From positions 10,310,001-10,374,000 of the forward strand of contig CM048560.1 of assembly GCA_026413225.1 (NCBI GenBank): a stretch of DNA of 64,000 nucleotides. Direction: 5' to 3'. Source of the stretch: Otis tarda (Eukaryota > Chordata > Aves > Otidiformes > Otididae). A program made the position numbers and the translations under genes. Below the pieces are notes generated by a model. The model was not told where the DNA came from. It saw only the letters and a list, made by a program, of their open reading frames with translations, and searched no databases. Shown one piece after another: positions 11,101 to 22,349 of this stretch; positions within the stretch are counted from its first letter, which is position 1; every line of letters begins with the position of its first letter.

Positions 11101-14077
11101 TTGCTTGTCACCCTTCACTGCTGCTTCCTCTTTAATACAACAGGCTAAATGATCTCCATCCTGAGATCCGCTTATGAAAAGTGCTATAAACATGCTAGTG
11201 ATGACTGTTACTCCGTGACAACACTTAAATGAGGAAGTATCTTCAGCTTATTTGAGCTACTCTAAGCTTTGATTGATTATTACCAACCAGTAAGTCTTAC
11301 CTTTGCATTTTGGCACTGGTTCTGACCACTGTCCCTGCGCTGTGCACTCAATGCTGGATGGGCCATCCAGAACATAGCCTTCGCTGCAGTGGAAATCACA
11401 ACGCGAGCGATAGGTGAGATCTGCAGGAGCACGGTCACAAGTCACAAAGCCTTCTTCTGGTGGGGCTACAGCCTCACATCTCACAGCTGCAACACACAGA
11501 TTACAACAGCAGTCAGTACAGATGTCTCAGGACCTCAACATTCCAACACTGACAGTCCCAAGTGCTCGGTTGAGCAGGAATAAGGAAAGGTACCTGCACA
11601 GGATGGCTGCTGCCTGTCCCAAGCCCCAGAAGACCCACACTGCAGTGTGGCTGGTCCTGTCAGGGCAAATCCTTCCTCACAGGTGAACTCACAGGTGGTA
11701 CCCCAGGTGAGCTCCACAGAAGGATGGGAGCAGTTCCCAGCACCATGGGCAGGCATTTTTAAGGCAGGACATGTCACAGCTGAAAAGCATAAGAAACAGC
11801 ACAGAGCTTAGCTTAGAACAAACCATGAAAAGTTGCTTTTCTTTCCTGAAATTTAGCAACATATCCACTATATGGAAGCAGCTTTAGAAAGGAGATCTAC
11901 TATGCTGCCATTTCAGAAAGCAGATAGGAGTGAAAAGATCTCAAAGGAATGGGCCAGAACTTCAATTTCTACCTACCAATAGAGCAACACTGACATTTAC
12001 AGATCTATGTACAGTGTAGAAAGCTCATTTATCAGTGCTTGAGAAGTTCACCTTTGCATGCTGCAAGGGGGGCAGACCAGACCCCAGAAGAGGTACAGTA
12101 TACAGATTCCAGTGCAGTCAGTTCATAGCCTTCCTCACACTGAACTGTGCAGGATGAGTTGTAGCTGAAGTTCCCCAACAGATGGTTGCACTCAAGGCTT
12201 CCATGATCAGGTTTCTCTAGTGGATCACAACTCTCAACTTCAAAGAAACACAAGAAGGTACACAGTCAGTCTCATCGCTTGAGCAAGTAAATCAACAAGC
12301 CAAACTGAACACTAGCTAGCGTGAACATCACCCGCGTTGAAAAGCAGGATGGAGTAATCTTACCAAACTCGCATTCAGGCCCATAGAACCCAGGGTTACA
12401 GCGGCAGGTGTGATTGTTAATAGTCTCTATGCATTCTCCATGGCCACTGCAGAGAGATGGGTTGCAAGAAGCTGGGGAAAAAAAAGAAAAAATACAGCAA
12501 ATTATAAAAGAATCAGGAATGGCCACTAATGAAACCTGGCTAGTGCTTTATCTTTCTGGCACTAAACAAGCGCTTTGTACAGCAAAAGAAAAAACAGGGT
12601 GTTTGGTACATAAGATTACCCTGTCATTTCACAGAAGCATTTCAGAAATCAATGCCTTTCACAGACTAGCCAGCTCACAGTGAAAGGATTCTACTGGTAA
12701 GACCACTTATTCTCAGGTAGATATTAGCAATACTTAAAACACAAAAGGAAGAGTACACTATGGGATAGGCAGAAATCCTCAACAGGTACGTTCTTCATTA
12801 ACTCACCACAGCTCTTATTTGGCTGATACCTGACTTGGAAGGTTTGGGTTTTTTTTTACCTAGCCTTAGCCAGCTCTACACAAATCTAATCCAGTGGTCT
12901 ATAGTCAGACAGATGCCTCCAAAAGGGCCATTCTTATCTAGCTGAGACATCCACTTGAGAGACAGATGCAAGTCAACATCTGGAAGAGCCTGTTTCTCTC
13001 CACTGATTATAGAAAAGGTCTGGTGATTTTCTCATAAGAGATGTATAATATTCTAGGAGCTAAAAGGTAAGTGAAATCAATCCAGCTCATAGAACAAGAA
13101 TAGCCTCAGCCCTGTAATGATAAGTGTACAGGTGCTTACAAGGTCAGGTACTGAATATGTAAGACTCACCCCACCCACCACCTCATCTCCACAGGGGCAC
13201 ACTAGAAGGGTCTTTATCATACTATACCTGTGTAGCACAAGGCGACCTTCTTTTTCTCACACTGCTCATCATTCCATTTGCCATCATCCTTCCCTCTTTT
13301 GATGTAAATTTCAACGCAGTCCTCATTGTTCCCTTTGCCATTTGGCTCACCTGAAGCCCAGTTTTTTGCCTCTTCTGTCAGTTCTTTGTTAGTTCCAATC
13401 CAGGTCCATACCTCATTAATTTTTCTGATTCCAATCCAGTAGTAACCCGGATTGTAGGGTAAAAAGTTATTGAGATACTTGATTTCCTCCTTATTCTGGA
13501 TGGCAGCCATGTTAGTATACCTCGCTTTGCACCACTGCTCTGCTTCTCTGTAGGTCATGTTTGTGTCTGAATAATGGTATGTCCAACTATTCACTCCCTG
13601 CAGTACTGTAAATCCTAGAATGAAAAGATGACAAAAAGTTGGTGTCTGACTTTTCCCTCCTATCTCTCTAGAAAAGGATCTATAAAGCTCTATAAATCTT
13701 GCAAACTTATCAATATCTGAAACTGCGTAAAAAGTAGTGGCAGTTATTTTATAGACAATTAACTGGCAAGCTTCAAAACAGGCATGTCAGCCTCAAATAC
13801 AGGGACTTCAGTCTGTGAAATTATGTCCTATCACATAAAACTTTGCCAATATAGAAGCCAATTATGTATTTGACAGCCAAGCAGGGAAACATGCTGTTGC
13901 AGCTAGAGGTTTTCCTGTATAAACCCAACCTCAAGCTAATTAGGTTAGATTCAAAAATTCTATTTAATTCTGAGCTCAAACAGAAGAGGTACACTAATAT
14001 TACCATCCAACTAGTCTTCTACACAGACTTACACACTTACCATAAGCAAGAACAGACAGGAACCACAAGCAAATCAT
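8065..14077 (-). CDS. SELE: E-selectin (CD62E), complete gene
   Basis: Endothelial C-type lectin receptor that binds sialyl-Lewis-x-type glycans on leukocytes and mediates rolling at inflamed vessels; type I membrane protein. Coding exons on the minus strand: 14041-14077, 13228-13614, 12364-12471, 12052-12237, 11594-11779, 11301-11486, 10560-10745, 10267-10452, 9806-9991, 8705-8812, 8235-8256 and 8065-8122. All joins keep frame and give 611 residues, against 610 in human SELE. Order: signal peptide, C-type lectin, EGF, six CCP/sushi modules, transmembrane segment, short tail. Six CCPs and the tail motif SSCQSL identify SELE rather than SELP or SELL. The neighbours METTL18 and FIRRM agree with mammalian synteny. 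The promoter has a TATA-like box and an NF-kappaB site. Oddity: CCP4 and CCP5 are near-identical copies of CCP2 and CCP3, and a decayed extra CCP exon follows CCP5. Confidence 0.95.
8235..8256 (-). CDS. SELE: SELE exon 12: 22-bp cytoplasmic microexon
   Basis: The acceptor TTCTTGCAG and donor CCAG/gtaagt bound only 22 bases, encoding AGTFTPS in the frame set by the TM exon. Human SELE has a similar small exon (AKKFVPAS). Splice phase 1 in and 2 out fits both neighbours. Confidence 0.85.
8705..8812 (-). CDS. SELE: SELE exon 11: transmembrane segment
   Basis: Encodes [17 protein letters not shown] and a following leucine- and phenylalanine-rich stretch ending [11 protein letters not shown], a single membrane-spanning helix with a basic stop-transfer. 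Position and length match the TM exon of mammalian SELE. Confidence 0.9.
9806..9991 (-). CDS. SELE: SELE exon 10: CCP6 (sushi) domain
   Basis: A 186-bp exon encoding [16 protein letters not shown] through SATLPTC, with the CCP cysteines and an NFTYNTAC glycosylation-type motif. It is the membrane-proximal module and is not part of the recent duplication. Confidence 0.92.
10075..10154 (-). pseudogene. Decayed CCP2-type exon in SELE intron 9
   Basis: Minus-strand sequence starting at an intact-looking acceptor (TTTTCAG above 10154) reads [20 protein letters not shown], clearly related to the opening of CCP2/CCP4 ([18 protein letters not shown]). The upstream intron flank to about 10195 also matches. 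After about 25 codons the homology fades and a stop follows; the second half of the module and its cysteines are gone. It is a partial third copy of the duplicated unit and presumably skipped by splicing. Confidence 0.8.
10267..10452 (-). CDS. SELE: SELE exon 9: CCP5 (sushi) domain
   Basis: A copy of the CCP3 exon with no base differences seen over 186 bp. The intron between it and CCP4 is also nearly unchanged from the intron between CCP3 and CCP2. Confidence 0.92.
10560..10745 (-). CDS. SELE: SELE exon 8: CCP4 (sushi) domain
   Basis: A near copy of the CCP2 exon with the same splice sites and phase. Four cysteines and the tryptophan are intact, so the module should fold. Confidence 0.92.
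11301..11486 (-). CDS. SELE: SELE exon 7: CCP3 (sushi) domain
   Basis: A 186-bp exon encoding [16 protein letters not shown] through SEPVPKC. By eye it is identical, base for base, to the CCP5 exon. Confidence 0.92.
11594..11779 (-). CDS. SELE: SELE exon 6: CCP2 (sushi) domain
   Basis: A 186-bp exon encoding [16 protein letters not shown] through DRQQPSC. By eye it differs from the CCP4 exon at only about five bases and two amino acids (H/Y and A/V), marking it as one half of a recent duplication. Confidence 0.92.
12052..12237 (-). CDS. SELE: SELE exon 5: CCP1 (sushi) domain
   Basis: A 186-bp exon encoding [15 protein letters not shown] through SAPLAAC, with the four cysteines and late tryptophan of a CCP module. 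It includes an NFSYNSSC glycosylation-type motif. It is clearly distinct from the other five CCP exons. Confidence 0.92.
12364..12471 (-). CDS. SELE: SELE exon 4: EGF-like domain
   Basis: A 108-bp exon encoding six cysteines in EGF spacing ([12 protein letters not shown] ... [12 protein letters not shown]). In selectins this module packs against the lectin domain and supports shear-dependent binding. Acceptor and donor are consensus. Confidence 0.93.
13228..13614 (-). CDS. SELE: SELE exon 3: C-type lectin domain
   Basis: A 387-bp exon that codes for the ligand-binding lectin fold. Visible hallmarks are [12 protein letters not shown], the calcium and sugar-binding GEPN motif, [11 protein letters not shown] and KWNDEQC, all in the order found in human E-selectin. 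The Ca-coordinating glutamate and asparagine of EPN and the asparagine-aspartate pair of WND are intact, so sugar binding should be preserved. Confidence 0.95.
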
Positions 14078-14113
14078 GTTTCTGAGGGTCTTCTCTATCT
14101 TTTAAGCAGACAG
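14041..14113 (-). CDS. SELE: SELE exon 2: start codon and signal peptide
   Basis: The acceptor CTTTCACAG and donor TATG/gtaagt bound this exon; the ATG is at 14077-14075. It encodes [12 protein letters not shown] and the first base of a glycine codon. Together with the first residues of the lectin exon it makes a hydrophobic leader of about 22 residues, with cleavage expected just before the WTYHYS start of the mature protein. The upstream part, 14078-14113, is untranslated. Confidence 0.85.
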
Positions 14114-14390
14114 CTGTGAAAGATCAAAGGAACACATTTGTAAAGAACAAATATTGACTTTTTACAATTGAATATAAAATACTGTCTATGCAATCTTTTC
14201 TACGTACTTTTTAACAAATATTCTAAAGACTTAAGATTCCCATTTTTAGGAAATTATTCATTTAAAAAATGATTCTTAGTATCAAGACAGCTTTTAAATG
14301 TAACCAACTTTTAAAAAACACCAACACAGAAATTCTGCCCAGTTTCCCTTTAGCTGAGCAGTGAAACAGAATAGCATACTTCATTTATAC

Positions 14391-14515
14391 TCACAGGTTG
14401 CAGATGTGGTGGTCAGGTGGCAAAAGTCCTCTGCAGTATTTCTCAGTGACTCCTTCCTCTTGTAAGTTGCTGAATACGTAGTTGAAGATTAAGTTCAGCT
14501 CCAAGTGTCTGGACT
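14391..14515 (-). other. SELE: SELE exon 1 (5'UTR)
   Basis: An untranslated first exon is inferred from a TATA-like box at 14541-14550 and a good donor at 14391 (CTGTGA then gtataa). Its upper edge is only an estimate, set about 25-30 bp downstream of the TATA box. Human SELE also has a non-coding first exon. Confidence 0.6.
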
Positions 14516-14540
14516 GTGTAATCCCCTGCCTTTACTACAG

Positions 14541-14550
14541 CCTTTTATTC
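14541..14550 (-). promoter_or_regulatory. SELE: SELE TATA-like box
   Basis: On the minus strand the sequence reads GAATAAAAGG, a TATA-like element about 30 bp upstream of the presumed transcription start. Human SELE likewise has a TATA-driven promoter. Confidence 0.65.
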
Positions 14551-14604
14551 TCTCAACTGGCCTGTCCTCCACAAGATGGGAAATTGCGTAGCAAAAAATT
14601 TCCA

Positions 14605-14614
14605 GGAAAATCCC
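14605..14614 (-). promoter_or_regulatory. SELE: NF-kappaB site in SELE promoter
   Basis: The minus strand reads GGGATTTTCC, a full match to the kappaB consensus, about 90-100 bp upstream of the inferred start. A second, imperfect kappaB-like sequence (GGGAAATTGC on the plus strand) lies at 14578-14587. The human E-selectin promoter is driven by clustered kappaB sites at similar distances in response to TNF and IL-1, so cytokine induction is a reasonable inference. I did not see the human ATF/CRE-like element. Confidence 0.7.
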
Positions 14615-14615
14615 A

Positions 14616-17600
14616 GGATCTGGCCCTCCTGCACATTAAGCCTGATGCTTCCCCTTTGCCAAATCAAACCTCTCACAAAGGCACACTGTGCTGACAAACT
14701 GCCAAGTGCTACATTACATAGTTTTACTGACAGAAATACACAATTCCAGGATATCAGGAAGCAGCAAGATGGTTAGTTGGAGTTAGCTGCATCAATAAGC
14801 AGATTCCAACTTTTCACCTAGCATAATGTTTCACACCAAGGAGGTGCCAGTTCTTTTGGAATCTCAGTAAGAAATGCACCAACACCCAAAGCTGGTCAAC
14901 TAAGTTTGAGTAAAATACAGAAACTGCAGCATTGGACAAGCCCTTCCTTGCGGATCACAGCACGCTGTGCAGAGTTCTCATTTGTGCTACGGTTTGCCAG
15001 CCCCAGGATTGCTAGTACTCTTCTAGAGTCTTGCTCACAATATAGGTTCATCAGTCACCCACAGCAGTCAAGCTTGGAATGTGGACTTAGCTTTAAAGAG
15101 TTCCTTGGACAATATGCTCCAATATCCTTACCTCAATAGAGTTACAAGTCCTGAACAGGTGCATATAATATTTCAGGTAGACAAGACAATACACTAGTGT
15201 CACACTGAATTTGTGCACATTCATTGTGTAGATACTGATTAATTATACTACCGTAGCCACATGGTGTCCATGGTATGGAGATACATGCCTGAGAAATCAT
15301 GGACACTTTGCTATAGTGGGTTGGTAAGCAGTCACAGGCTGTTTAAAGAGTGCACCTGCATACATGAGAAGGCAGTAAGCATGAGGATCACTGACTCCTT
15401 GCACAGAAGTCTTCCATCTGCACCACTCCGCTCCTTGATCCTCATGTGCACCTTCACATGTATGCCATTTCAGTGACGAGTGACTTGCCACGCTATGTGC
15501 AACAGTACTTTTGAATATTCTCACTTAAGTATCCTTGCCTCCGTTACAGGTCTCACACATCCTGTTGAGGGCTGTAAGTAGGGAATGGGCATCACAAGTA
15601 ACAGACACATTAGTCGGTTGCCAACCCTGCGCAAAGGCATGACACCAGAACCTTGTTGCAGAGTTCACATTCCCCAGCACTCCCAACCCTAGTCAATACA
15701 AAGTGGTATTATTCCCTCGTGCCCTGATCAGCCATGTCATCCCACCCCTTGTCCATCACCACTCAGGCACTTACTAGGGAGACTCCACCAGACAGTCCAG
15801 TTGCCAAATTGGTTTCCCAGACAAAGATTCACCATTATAGGTAAGGTTGAATGAGGCTTGACAATCAAAGGACTCAATAAGGGTCGTCAGCAATAGGAGA
15901 ATGTTTGGTAGCACTCACTCCATATCTGTAAAGCATAGTTACAGCTTATACACTGCATGTTGGAGCTCTTATTTTGGAGCCTCAGCCTGTTCCTACAGAA
16001 TCAAAATTAGTGGCTCCTAGATTTCAAGCTAATATCTCAGCTAGTATCAATTCCCAGGTTTTTTTTCACAAAAAAATATTTGTCAATATTCTGCAAGCCT
16101 AGGCCTGGGTCAGCCTTGCTTAGAACAACCAGACTTTCAGGTAGCATCAGATCAGGACTGCTGTTTCTTTAGCCTCAGCTGCTCACCTGTAAATTGGGAG
16201 TGCCAATTCCTGTCTGTCAACCTCTCTATCCATGTTCTTCAGATTGTAAACCCTCCTAACAGGGGCTGGTACTTTTAATGCTCCTGTACAGTACATCATG
16301 CAGCAGGGCCTAATTTCTCAGGGGTTCTATAAACATTATCCTAACAAAAACTAATGATAATGAGTTTTGATAGCACAGTCTTTTTTCCCTAAAACATTGA
16401 TCAGCTGTTATAATTCCATGCATAGAGGAATTACAGACAACTCTAGAACAGTTTATATCCTCTGTGGAGCCAGGGGGCAGAAAATACATCTTTTCCTGGA
16501 TATTCACTTTCTCAAATTGTTTTATGAGCTTCCTACTGGTAAGTGCTCACTCTTCTCATGACAGAAGCTCTGAAGTTGAGTGGCCAAAACTTTATCAGAA
16601 CTGCTTTGCCAGTGGACTCTCCGGAGGAAGGAAGAGACTGTTTCACAGTTTACAATAGTCTTCCTTCACAGTGGCTGCCTGAGACCTCTTGTCTGCAGCA
16701 GATAAAAAAAATCCACACACACAAAAAAAACCACCAAACCACCAAAGCCTAAAAACAATATGCCTGTAAAAACTCCAGCCTAAAAAAAGACTGCCTCTTT
16801 TTGTTGGCAATATTCCTGTATGCATCACTGGCACGGGACAGTTTTCGGTTTTTCCCGGGGAATTCTGCCATCCACCGATTATATTTTTATCTCCTTTTAA
16901 TTTAATGGAAAATTAATACAAATGCAAAATGTTCAGAAAAAAAAGAAAGTCTGGAAAGCATTTTCAAAAGCACACAACTGCAAGGTTAAAATCTTATTAT
17001 TAAAAGTCAAAGGCACTGAAAAACTTCAACTCTGTTGTTCGGGAAGACTGGGATTCCTGTCAGCTAAAGCTCATATTGGATCTTAAGTTACATAGGTACT
17101 TCAGGAAAAATACCTCTGATACAGTTACTCAGGTTGAACTGCAGATTTTCAAGTTAGGCATGCCATCCAGCCTGCCTCTTAGCTGGTTGCCGTGTTACTG
17201 ATTTATTCTCTTCTCATTGTTATTTCACATTTGTGCATTTGTGCTTTTTTCTCTCCTTTGCCAATTGATTTGAGACTGTAAGAACCCCATTTCTTGTGCT
17301 GCACTGAGCTGGGTACAGTTGCCCACTCCCCTCTTGTGCTGCATGAACACACAGTTCCTTAAAATTAATCCAACTCTTCTCTGCCAGAAAAACAGGAGAC
17401 CTTAAACCTAAATAAAGTAAAAATTTTAGAAATCCTGATCACTTCCTGTTTCTATACACTCCAGACCTTTATCTCCAGAAATGAAAGCCCAGCTTTTTAC
17501 AAGTGAATGGGAATACCCCAGATCACCTCTTTTCCCTTACAGAGGTGCCTAACAACGATTATCTAGCAGCAACTAATTTTCCAGTTCGAAGGTTTACTTT

Positions 17601-17859
17601 ATAGGCCACTACAGGACATAAAAGGTAAGAAAAGGTTATATAAACACATTAGGAGTAAGAATAACAAAAACCAGTCAGGTCTGCTATTTAAAGGACAGTA
17701 ATTGATAGAGGACAGGTCAAGTGTCATTTATTTCTATACAGAGAAAAGTTAAGAGATACTCCCTGCAATAGTGTTACGCACTGGGAAAAGAGAACAGGTC
17801 AGAGTATGGAGAGACTGGAATGAAGACTAAGGTAGTTATAGCCAACCAAGTCACTGTTT
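14616..17859. other. Intergenic DNA upstream of SELE
   Basis: No exon-like unit is recognised. AT-rich unique-looking sequence with short A- and T-runs (for example 16060-16080 and 16707-16750). Distal SELE enhancers could lie here but nothing specific is visible beyond the promoter-proximal kappaB motifs. Confidence 0.5.
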
Positions 17860-18860
17860 AAGGATTCAAACCCTCAGTAATTGCCTTTGAGAGTATGAGG
17901 AAAGGCATCAGAGGACTGATGAAAAGCAAATATTGCCTTTCTGTACCTAGGAAAGGAAAGTCAAGGTAATTAGAAGCCAGGGCTTCCACCTGAGCACCTA
18001 GAAAAGATACTAGAACTGTACAGAAAAAATATTTAAAGAAAAAAAATTGAAAAATCAGCAGAAGGCTACTAAGCTGTCAAGAACAGCAGATCAATCTAGT
18101 TTATACTTCAAGGGTGACTAAGTAACAAAGAAACAATACTGCGCTATAGTTTGATATATTTAAGACTTAATTCTGTCCCATGAGACATTCTTAAAGCAAA
18201 CAAGTGAAATAATGCTTAGCTGAGATCACCATAAAATGAGCATGCAAGAGATGTTACCACTACTCAAAGGGCAGTTTTTCAAAGGTCACTGTCAGTCTGA
18301 AAGAACTATACAAATGAGCCCTGCAAGGACTTACCCTGAACTAACTTGAGCTAATTTAAGTTCGGTGACAAATTCTCATCTAAAGTGCTTAGAAAATTTG
18401 CAGATGACACCAGGCTTTGAGGAAATCACAAGAGTTCCAAAGGACCAATGTAGGACTCAAAAATTTTGATAAATTACAGACATGATCCAAAAGAAAAGAG
18501 TACAAATCAATATAAACAAGCACAATAGTCTTAACCTAAAAAAAACCCAACATGATAACAAGCTGGGAAAGTGCTGGCTAGGCAGGAGCATTGTAGAAAA
18601 GGAACTAGGAGTTAAAGTAGATTACAAATTAAGTATGTGTTAATGACTTATTGTCATTTTTAAAAATAGGGAAAACTGTTTTCATATGTATTAACATGAA
18701 TGTTTTATTTAATACAAAATTTGCAATTATTCCATCCAATCTGCCACTGCTAAATCTCATCTGGTGTATTGCACCTAATCTTAAGCACCATGGTTTTTAG
18801 AGAGATACAGGCAGACAAAATAGAATAAAAACCTGAGCAGTCAATACATTCTTTAGAATT
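17860..18860 (+). mobile_element. Ancient, degenerate CR1-like LINE (reverse-transcriptase region)
   Basis: Scattered but collinear resemblances to CR1 ORF2: around 17970-18015 a stretch like the RPVSLTS...KILE block; at about 18390-18415 codons for KFADDTRL, which includes the FADD-type catalytic motif of non-LTR reverse transcriptases; at about 18585-18635 a match to the AEKDLGV...DYKLS block; and at about 18750-18820 a match to the conserved 3' part. Frames are broken throughout. Recognised by eye from protein-level pattern only, so limits are rough. Confidence 0.5.
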
Positions 18861-21800
18861 GAGATCAAAGTTTCATTCTCTTTTGGAAAAGACACTAGGA
18901 CTGTCTCACAGAATCTTGACACCCTGCATGACTTTCAACAACAACAAAAAAGAGTCTGAGATTTACTAATTTTATTTCTTACACTCATTTTGTTTCCTTC
19001 CCTGAAAACATATATGTATGCTTGTCTGGCTTGTAAAGAGATTGTAAGTGATCTCATCTTCCAATCTATCAGCTCTCCACAGATCACAGTTCAATTAACT
19101 TATGTTCAGAAAATACAGCCTATATGCAAGCACCGAAGGCATTTAATTGTTTTATTCCCACCACACTGCAGAAAATTATGATGGGGAAAGAAATCTATAT
19201 GATCTTCTAAAGCCTAAAGGTATTTTAGAGTACTTAGCAGGCATGTGATGAACAATTTATGTCCGCTTGGTGCATAACAAGTAGTGGTTAGATTGATTTG
19301 TAGTGACAAAGTTTTAAAGGAAATTTTTCTAAACAAGGAGGCCATGAAATGCTAGAACAGGAGTCTTACAGAGTCTAGATTTCTGTTGTACATTTTAAAG
19401 TCTTGGTTTGAGAAAATTTTGTCACTATCTTTAAAAAAAATGGGATACAGCAGGAAATGATTTTAGGTTATCTAAAATTCTCTTTTGAACTTGTTGAAAT
19501 CACAAAAAATAAGACAAATACAGGATATGGTGGGGTCTCAAGTAACCAGAATATATACATGCACATGTACATGTAGAAAGATAAAGATTCATTTTCCATG
19601 CCTTTTTTAAAGAATGGTTCTTTACCTACATTATAAGATTACATCTTCATTTAGACATTTTTAAGTCTTCCTTTTTAAACATTTTAACAATGCTTTTATG
19701 TCAACAGACAACACCAGAGAATTAAGTACCTCTGAATAACCAAGTTCCATCGCTCTTCTAGGAGCTACATTTGTCATTCCTAAACTAAACCACTTCATAA
19801 CTATTTATGTCAAAACAGTTTGCATAACAGATATGTATCCCATTGTAAAGAGCTGTAAAACTACTTGAAATTTTGAAGTCATGGAAAAAACTTCAGCTTC
19901 ACCCTCAGTAGAAGAGGAAGAGTAAGAGCTTTCGCCAGCCTTGAGGGGAAGAGGAGTTCTGGTGCCAGTAGTGAAGGTGTTTCCTGCCTGGAGAGGAGCT
20001 TAAAACACTAATTCTCTAAAAATTCAGAGACAAAAGGTCTAAGGTACAAGTTTTCCCTGAGGTCTAGACAGGAAGAAAAGAATTTCCAAAGACAGACTCA
20101 TCCCTCAGCCTCTGTGTCTCATTAAGTGTGAATAACACTGCCAATACAACTGCTACAAAGAAGCTGGAATTTCTCAGGCTGCCTAAGACAGTCTCCACTC
20201 TGTCTGGAGTTAAAGCCCAGGAGTCAGAAAAGTCTTATCTCCACTTCGCATTTCGGGAACTCTGATGTGACTCACACTACTCAATTTCCTCCAATTAGGT
20301 AAAAATACATATTCAAGAATCTAACCTGAGGCCAAGGATCACTTGCACTGGCAAGGTGTGATTCAGTGCATTGAAACATGAAAAAGAACAAAGGAGCAGA
20401 GGAAACAACTCACACCTTCGGTTGAGATAAAAGCAGGGCTGGCCTTAACATCAAGTACTTGGTTGCCTGCAGTTGCAGGTGGAACTGATCATATGTGGAA
20501 CTTGATTATTTCTAGTGTTGAAAACTATGGCAAAGAAGCTCTTGGAGCCTTGCCACCCTTCATGCACATATAAGAGTAACACCCAGCAGTGCTGATTTTA
20601 CTGCCCAGGTCTGTTCCACAGTCCCACATTCTCAGCAAGTGAGGTGTTCTGTACGTGATACTGATGGGGATGGTGGCTCTGAGGAAGAGAACAGTTACAG
20701 CTTTTGGAAAATAGGAAGAGTGATAGGAAGTTTCAGGATTAGGAGATTAAGTAGGTTGTTGGTTCTGTAAAAGTGGTCATTGTGAAAAATGGTTTTTGCT
20801 TTGCAAATTCTTTGCATGGCTTCGGCCTAACTGTTCCGAGAAAACAGTTTCGACTTATCAGACAGCATGCGAGCTATCAGTAGCACTGGAGTGCTGACAT
20901 GACCTTCCACATTCTCTACTTGCAGTATTATGAGAAAGAGACTAAAAAAAAAGGATGAAGACGGCAGTAGTTTCACTTCCTAACACATCTCATCATTAGT
21001 TTATGAACTCCAAGCTTCAGGTCTGTGCTTTTCAGTGCTTCTGTCAGTTTCAGGTAGATATTCTTATACATCAATGGATGCAGTATTTAATGTGTTTGGG
21101 TCCATAACTAAATTGTTTTTCTACCCAAATTGCCCCCCTCAGCATCTGTACTGCTCTAGGAAGAAATGTCTGCTCCACAAGCTTCAGAGAAGGCCAGTAC
21201 ATGTATTTTGGTCCTTAATTTTTTTACTGGGAAACAAGCAGTAAACAAACTCTGCAAGTGTTATCTGCAGCACATCATAAACTAGAGCGCCACATTTTTG
21301 AAGGATCTAGAAGTTTTGGATCAGGTACCTAAAAGGTGCTTGGGTGATACTGACCTCTCTACTTAAAGCCAAGCCCCAGAGACTATCATCATTGTCTAAT
21401 GCCATTTATAAAACCAAGAAGCAAAAAAGTCCATCGCCAAAGCTACTGGCACTCTGTGGAATGAGATCTTATCACTTGGTATACGAACTCTTCAAAGCAG
21501 AAGACCAAAGCACAAGGAACAACTGGACAGCCCAGAGAAGTAAAACTTGACCCATGAACAGCTGGCAAAGACATATCATTCATAGCACTCATGACTTATC
21601 AGTCAGTAGACCATGAGAGAACAGAAGTTCTTCATTTAAGTACTCTTTCAGGAGCATTCCAGCCACTCCACCAGTTTGCCACAACCATCACCTCCATGAA
21701 TAAATAAGTTTATTTCTATCAGCTGGATAAGTAATGGCTTTCTAGGATAGGCATGTTTAACACAAGATCATTAGTGGAGGGTACTTCAATTGATGCCTAT

Positions 21801-22166
21801 AGCAGTTGTTTGAAGAACAACTTCATCACTAATATTGAAAGCAATGGTATCAGATGTCTCAATTCTACAGTTTCACGGACAAAAACCAGCACCACGAGGC
21901 TTTTTAAAGTTCCAGTTAATTGGTGTCAAGATCTTTAGGACTTTCCTTACTTACTGGGCCTGAAAACAATACTTTTAACTTTCCAGTGAAGTTTTTGCTC
22001 TTCCGTCACTTCTAGATTTCTTGACTCATCAGGAAGGGTGAGTCTGTCACCTACCCTGAAATTGCTGCACTTCCCTACTATTTCAGCCTAAAAGGCAATC
22101 CACAAAGTCCTTTTTCTCAAACATAAAGCATGTACACCATCCCCCCCACTTCACCAAAGTCATTAT
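18861..22166. other. Intergenic DNA
   Basis: AT-rich sequence with no recognisable exon, RNA gene or clear repeat. Short open frames here have no family motifs. Confidence 0.5.
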
Positions 22167-22349
22167 CAAAGACTGGAACAGGCAGCCCAGAGAAGCCGTT
22201 TATTCACCATCCTTAGGGATATTTAAAAGACATGTAGACACAGTGCTTAGGGACATGATTTAGTGGTGGACCTGGTACTAATAGGTTTGTGGTTGGACTT
22301 GATTTTAAGGGTCTTTTCCAATCTAAATGATTGATTCTGTGATTCTATA
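22167..22349 (+). mobile_element. CR1 LINE 3' end
   Basis: The order of landmarks is that of the CR1 3' end: GGAACAGGCAGCCCAGAGAA, the TTTAAAAGACATGTAGACAC-like block, CTTAGGGACATGATTTAGTG, GGTTGGACTTGAT, GGTCTTTTCCAATCT, and the terminal GATTCTGTGATTCTAT tail. It is 5'-truncated as most avian CR1 copies are, and strongly supports an avian or close reptilian genome. Confidence 0.9.

Larger units (their letters stand above)
11283..11816. repeat. Tandem segmental duplication, copy B (CCP2-CCP3 unit)
   Basis: Partner of the block at 10249-10782. The spacer between the copies (about 10783-11282) is not duplicated. Confidence 0.92.
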
